From: CAZXCK01 sp964639225
GTDB taxonomy: Bacteria; Chloroflexota; Anaerolineae; Aggregatilineales; Phototrophicaceae
Assembly (NCBI GenBank): GCA_964639225.1
Contig: CAZXCK010000199.1
Location: 1-5,829, forward strand
Reading direction: 5' to 3'
DNA length: 5,829 bases
The notes under the pieces are model-generated. The model saw nothing but the letters and a program-made list of their open reading frames with translations. It was not told where the DNA came from and searched no databases. Shown piece by piece: positions 5,084-5,829 of the stretch. Numbering within the stretch: the first letter of the stretch is position 1; every line of letters begins with the position of its first letter. The position numbers and the translations under genes are program-made.

Positions 5084-5829
5084 ATGACCATCTCGCCAGA
5101 TCGTGACCAGATCGCAGAGCAGGCCGCGCTGCCGCCGCACATCCCGCGCCATATCGGGATCATCATGGACGGCAACGGGCGCTGGGCCAGGTCGCGGGGG
5201 CTGCCCCGCACCGAAGGCCATCGTCAGGGCAAAGAGAACCTGCGCCGCATCCTGGAAGCCTGTACCGAGTTCGGTGTAGAGATTCTGACCATCTACGCCT
5301 TCTCGACCGAGAACTGGAGCCGCCCGCCGGCTGAGGTCAGCGTGCTGATGTCCATCCTCAACATGGTGCTGGACCAGGAGGTGAAGAAGCTGCACAAGAA
5401 TGGCGTGCGCGTGCGGCACATCGGCAAGATGGACGGCGTGGACCCCAAGCTCCAGAAGAAAATCCACGACGCCTGCGAGTTCACCAAGGACAACAACCGC
5501 CTGATCCTCAATGTGGCTTTCAACTATGGCGGGCGCGACGAGATCGTGCGGGCGGTGCAGCGCCTCATCGCCGATGGCGTCAAAGCGGAAGACGTCACCG
5601 AAGACCTGATTTCGCACTATCTCTACACTGGCGACCTGCCGGACCCCGACCTCATCATCCGCACCAGCGGCGAATTCCGCCTGAGCAACTTCCTGCTGTG
5701 GCAGGGCGCTTACGCTGAGTATTACATCACCCCCACCTACTGGCCGGATTTCGACCGCGCCGAGCTGCTCAAGGCGCTGTGGGCCTACAGCGACCGCGAC
5801 CGCCGCTTTGGTGGCGTCCACGATGACGC
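5084..5829 (+). CDS. uppS: Undecaprenyl diphosphate synthase, 3' end beyond the window
   Basis: This cis-prenyltransferase condenses isopentenyl diphosphate onto farnesyl diphosphate to make the C55 carrier lipid for peptidoglycan and other wall polymers. It acts at the cytoplasmic face of the membrane and has no signal peptide or membrane segment. The 248 residues present include the catalytic loop HIGIIMDGNGRWA (23-35) with Mg-binding Asp29, the diphosphate-binding region through His46, FSTENWSRP (73-81), NVAFNYGGRDEI (143-154), and RTSGEFRLSNFLLW (193-206) with Arg193, Arg199 and Ser201, followed by AYAEYY (209-214). RRFGGV (240-245) normally lies within about ten residues of the C terminus, so only a short tail is missing. 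The ATG at 5084 has AAAGG (5070-5074) 9 bases upstream, and leaves an ordinary short, variable N-terminal leader before the catalytic loop. uppS commonly follows frr and precedes cdsA, so cdsA may lie past the edge (inference). Product chain length cannot be read from the sequence. Confidence 0.95.
   Translation, partial: MTISPDRDQIAEQAALPPHIPRHIGIIMDGNGRWARSRGLPRTEGHRQGKENLRRILEACTEFGVEILTIYAFSTENWSRPPAEVSVLMSILNMVLDQEVKKLHKNGVRVRHIGKMDGVDPKLQKKIHDACEFTKDNNRLILNVAFNYGGRDEIVRAVQRLIADGVKAEDVTEDLISHYLYTGDLPDPDLIIRTSGEFRLSNFLLWQGAYAEYYITPTYWPDFDRAELLKALWAYSDRDRRFGGVHDD

Noticed and set aside
4964..5821. Minus-strand open frame of 285 codons opposite uppS
   Set aside because: The + strand frame from 5084 is unmistakable uppS; the minus frame is its GC-driven shadow.

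Overview
This is a GC-rich bacterial chromosome segment in which all five genes read on the + strand. All are housekeeping genes: a phosphohexomutase (409-1854), cysS (2075-3538), rlmB (3555-4337), frr (4462-5019) and the start of uppS (5084 to the window edge). I see no mobile element, CRISPR array, tRNA, rRNA or defence-type gene. The proteins look bacterial. The cysS-rlmB pairing, frr next to uppS, the high GC and the style of the phosphohexomutase (GEESGG sugar loop) would suit a Chloroflexota-like or other deep-branching GC-rich lineage. That placement is inference and no sequence comparison was run.

Layout. Positions 1-408 hold no credible protein gene. The first 140 bases fold into several GC-rich hairpins. 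Two have 7-base loops complementary over 6 bases, and a closing stem ends at a short T run, so this may be the 3' part of an unassigned structured RNA. A plain stretch with small inverted repeats follows, then a textbook sigma70-type promoter (TTGACA, 17-base spacer, TATAAA, 297-325). Its transcript would have a leader of about 77 bases before the phosphohexomutase. A 220-base gap (1855-2074) with nested hairpins and possible promoter elements separates that gene from cysS. cysS and rlmB are 16 bases apart and should be co-transcribed. A 124-base gap precedes frr, and 64 bases separate frr from uppS, which runs off the right edge with only a short C-terminal tail missing.

Functionally, cysS charges tRNA-Cys, rlmB methylates 23S rRNA and frr recycles ribosomes after termination, so the middle is a translation cluster. 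uppS makes the undecaprenyl carrier for cell-wall synthesis, and the phosphohexomutase supplies sugar phosphates for storage or envelope polysaccharides. The coding part is ordinary. The features most worth a second look are non-coding: the kissing-hairpin element at the left edge and the hairpin-rich leaders around the phosphohexomutase and cysS.
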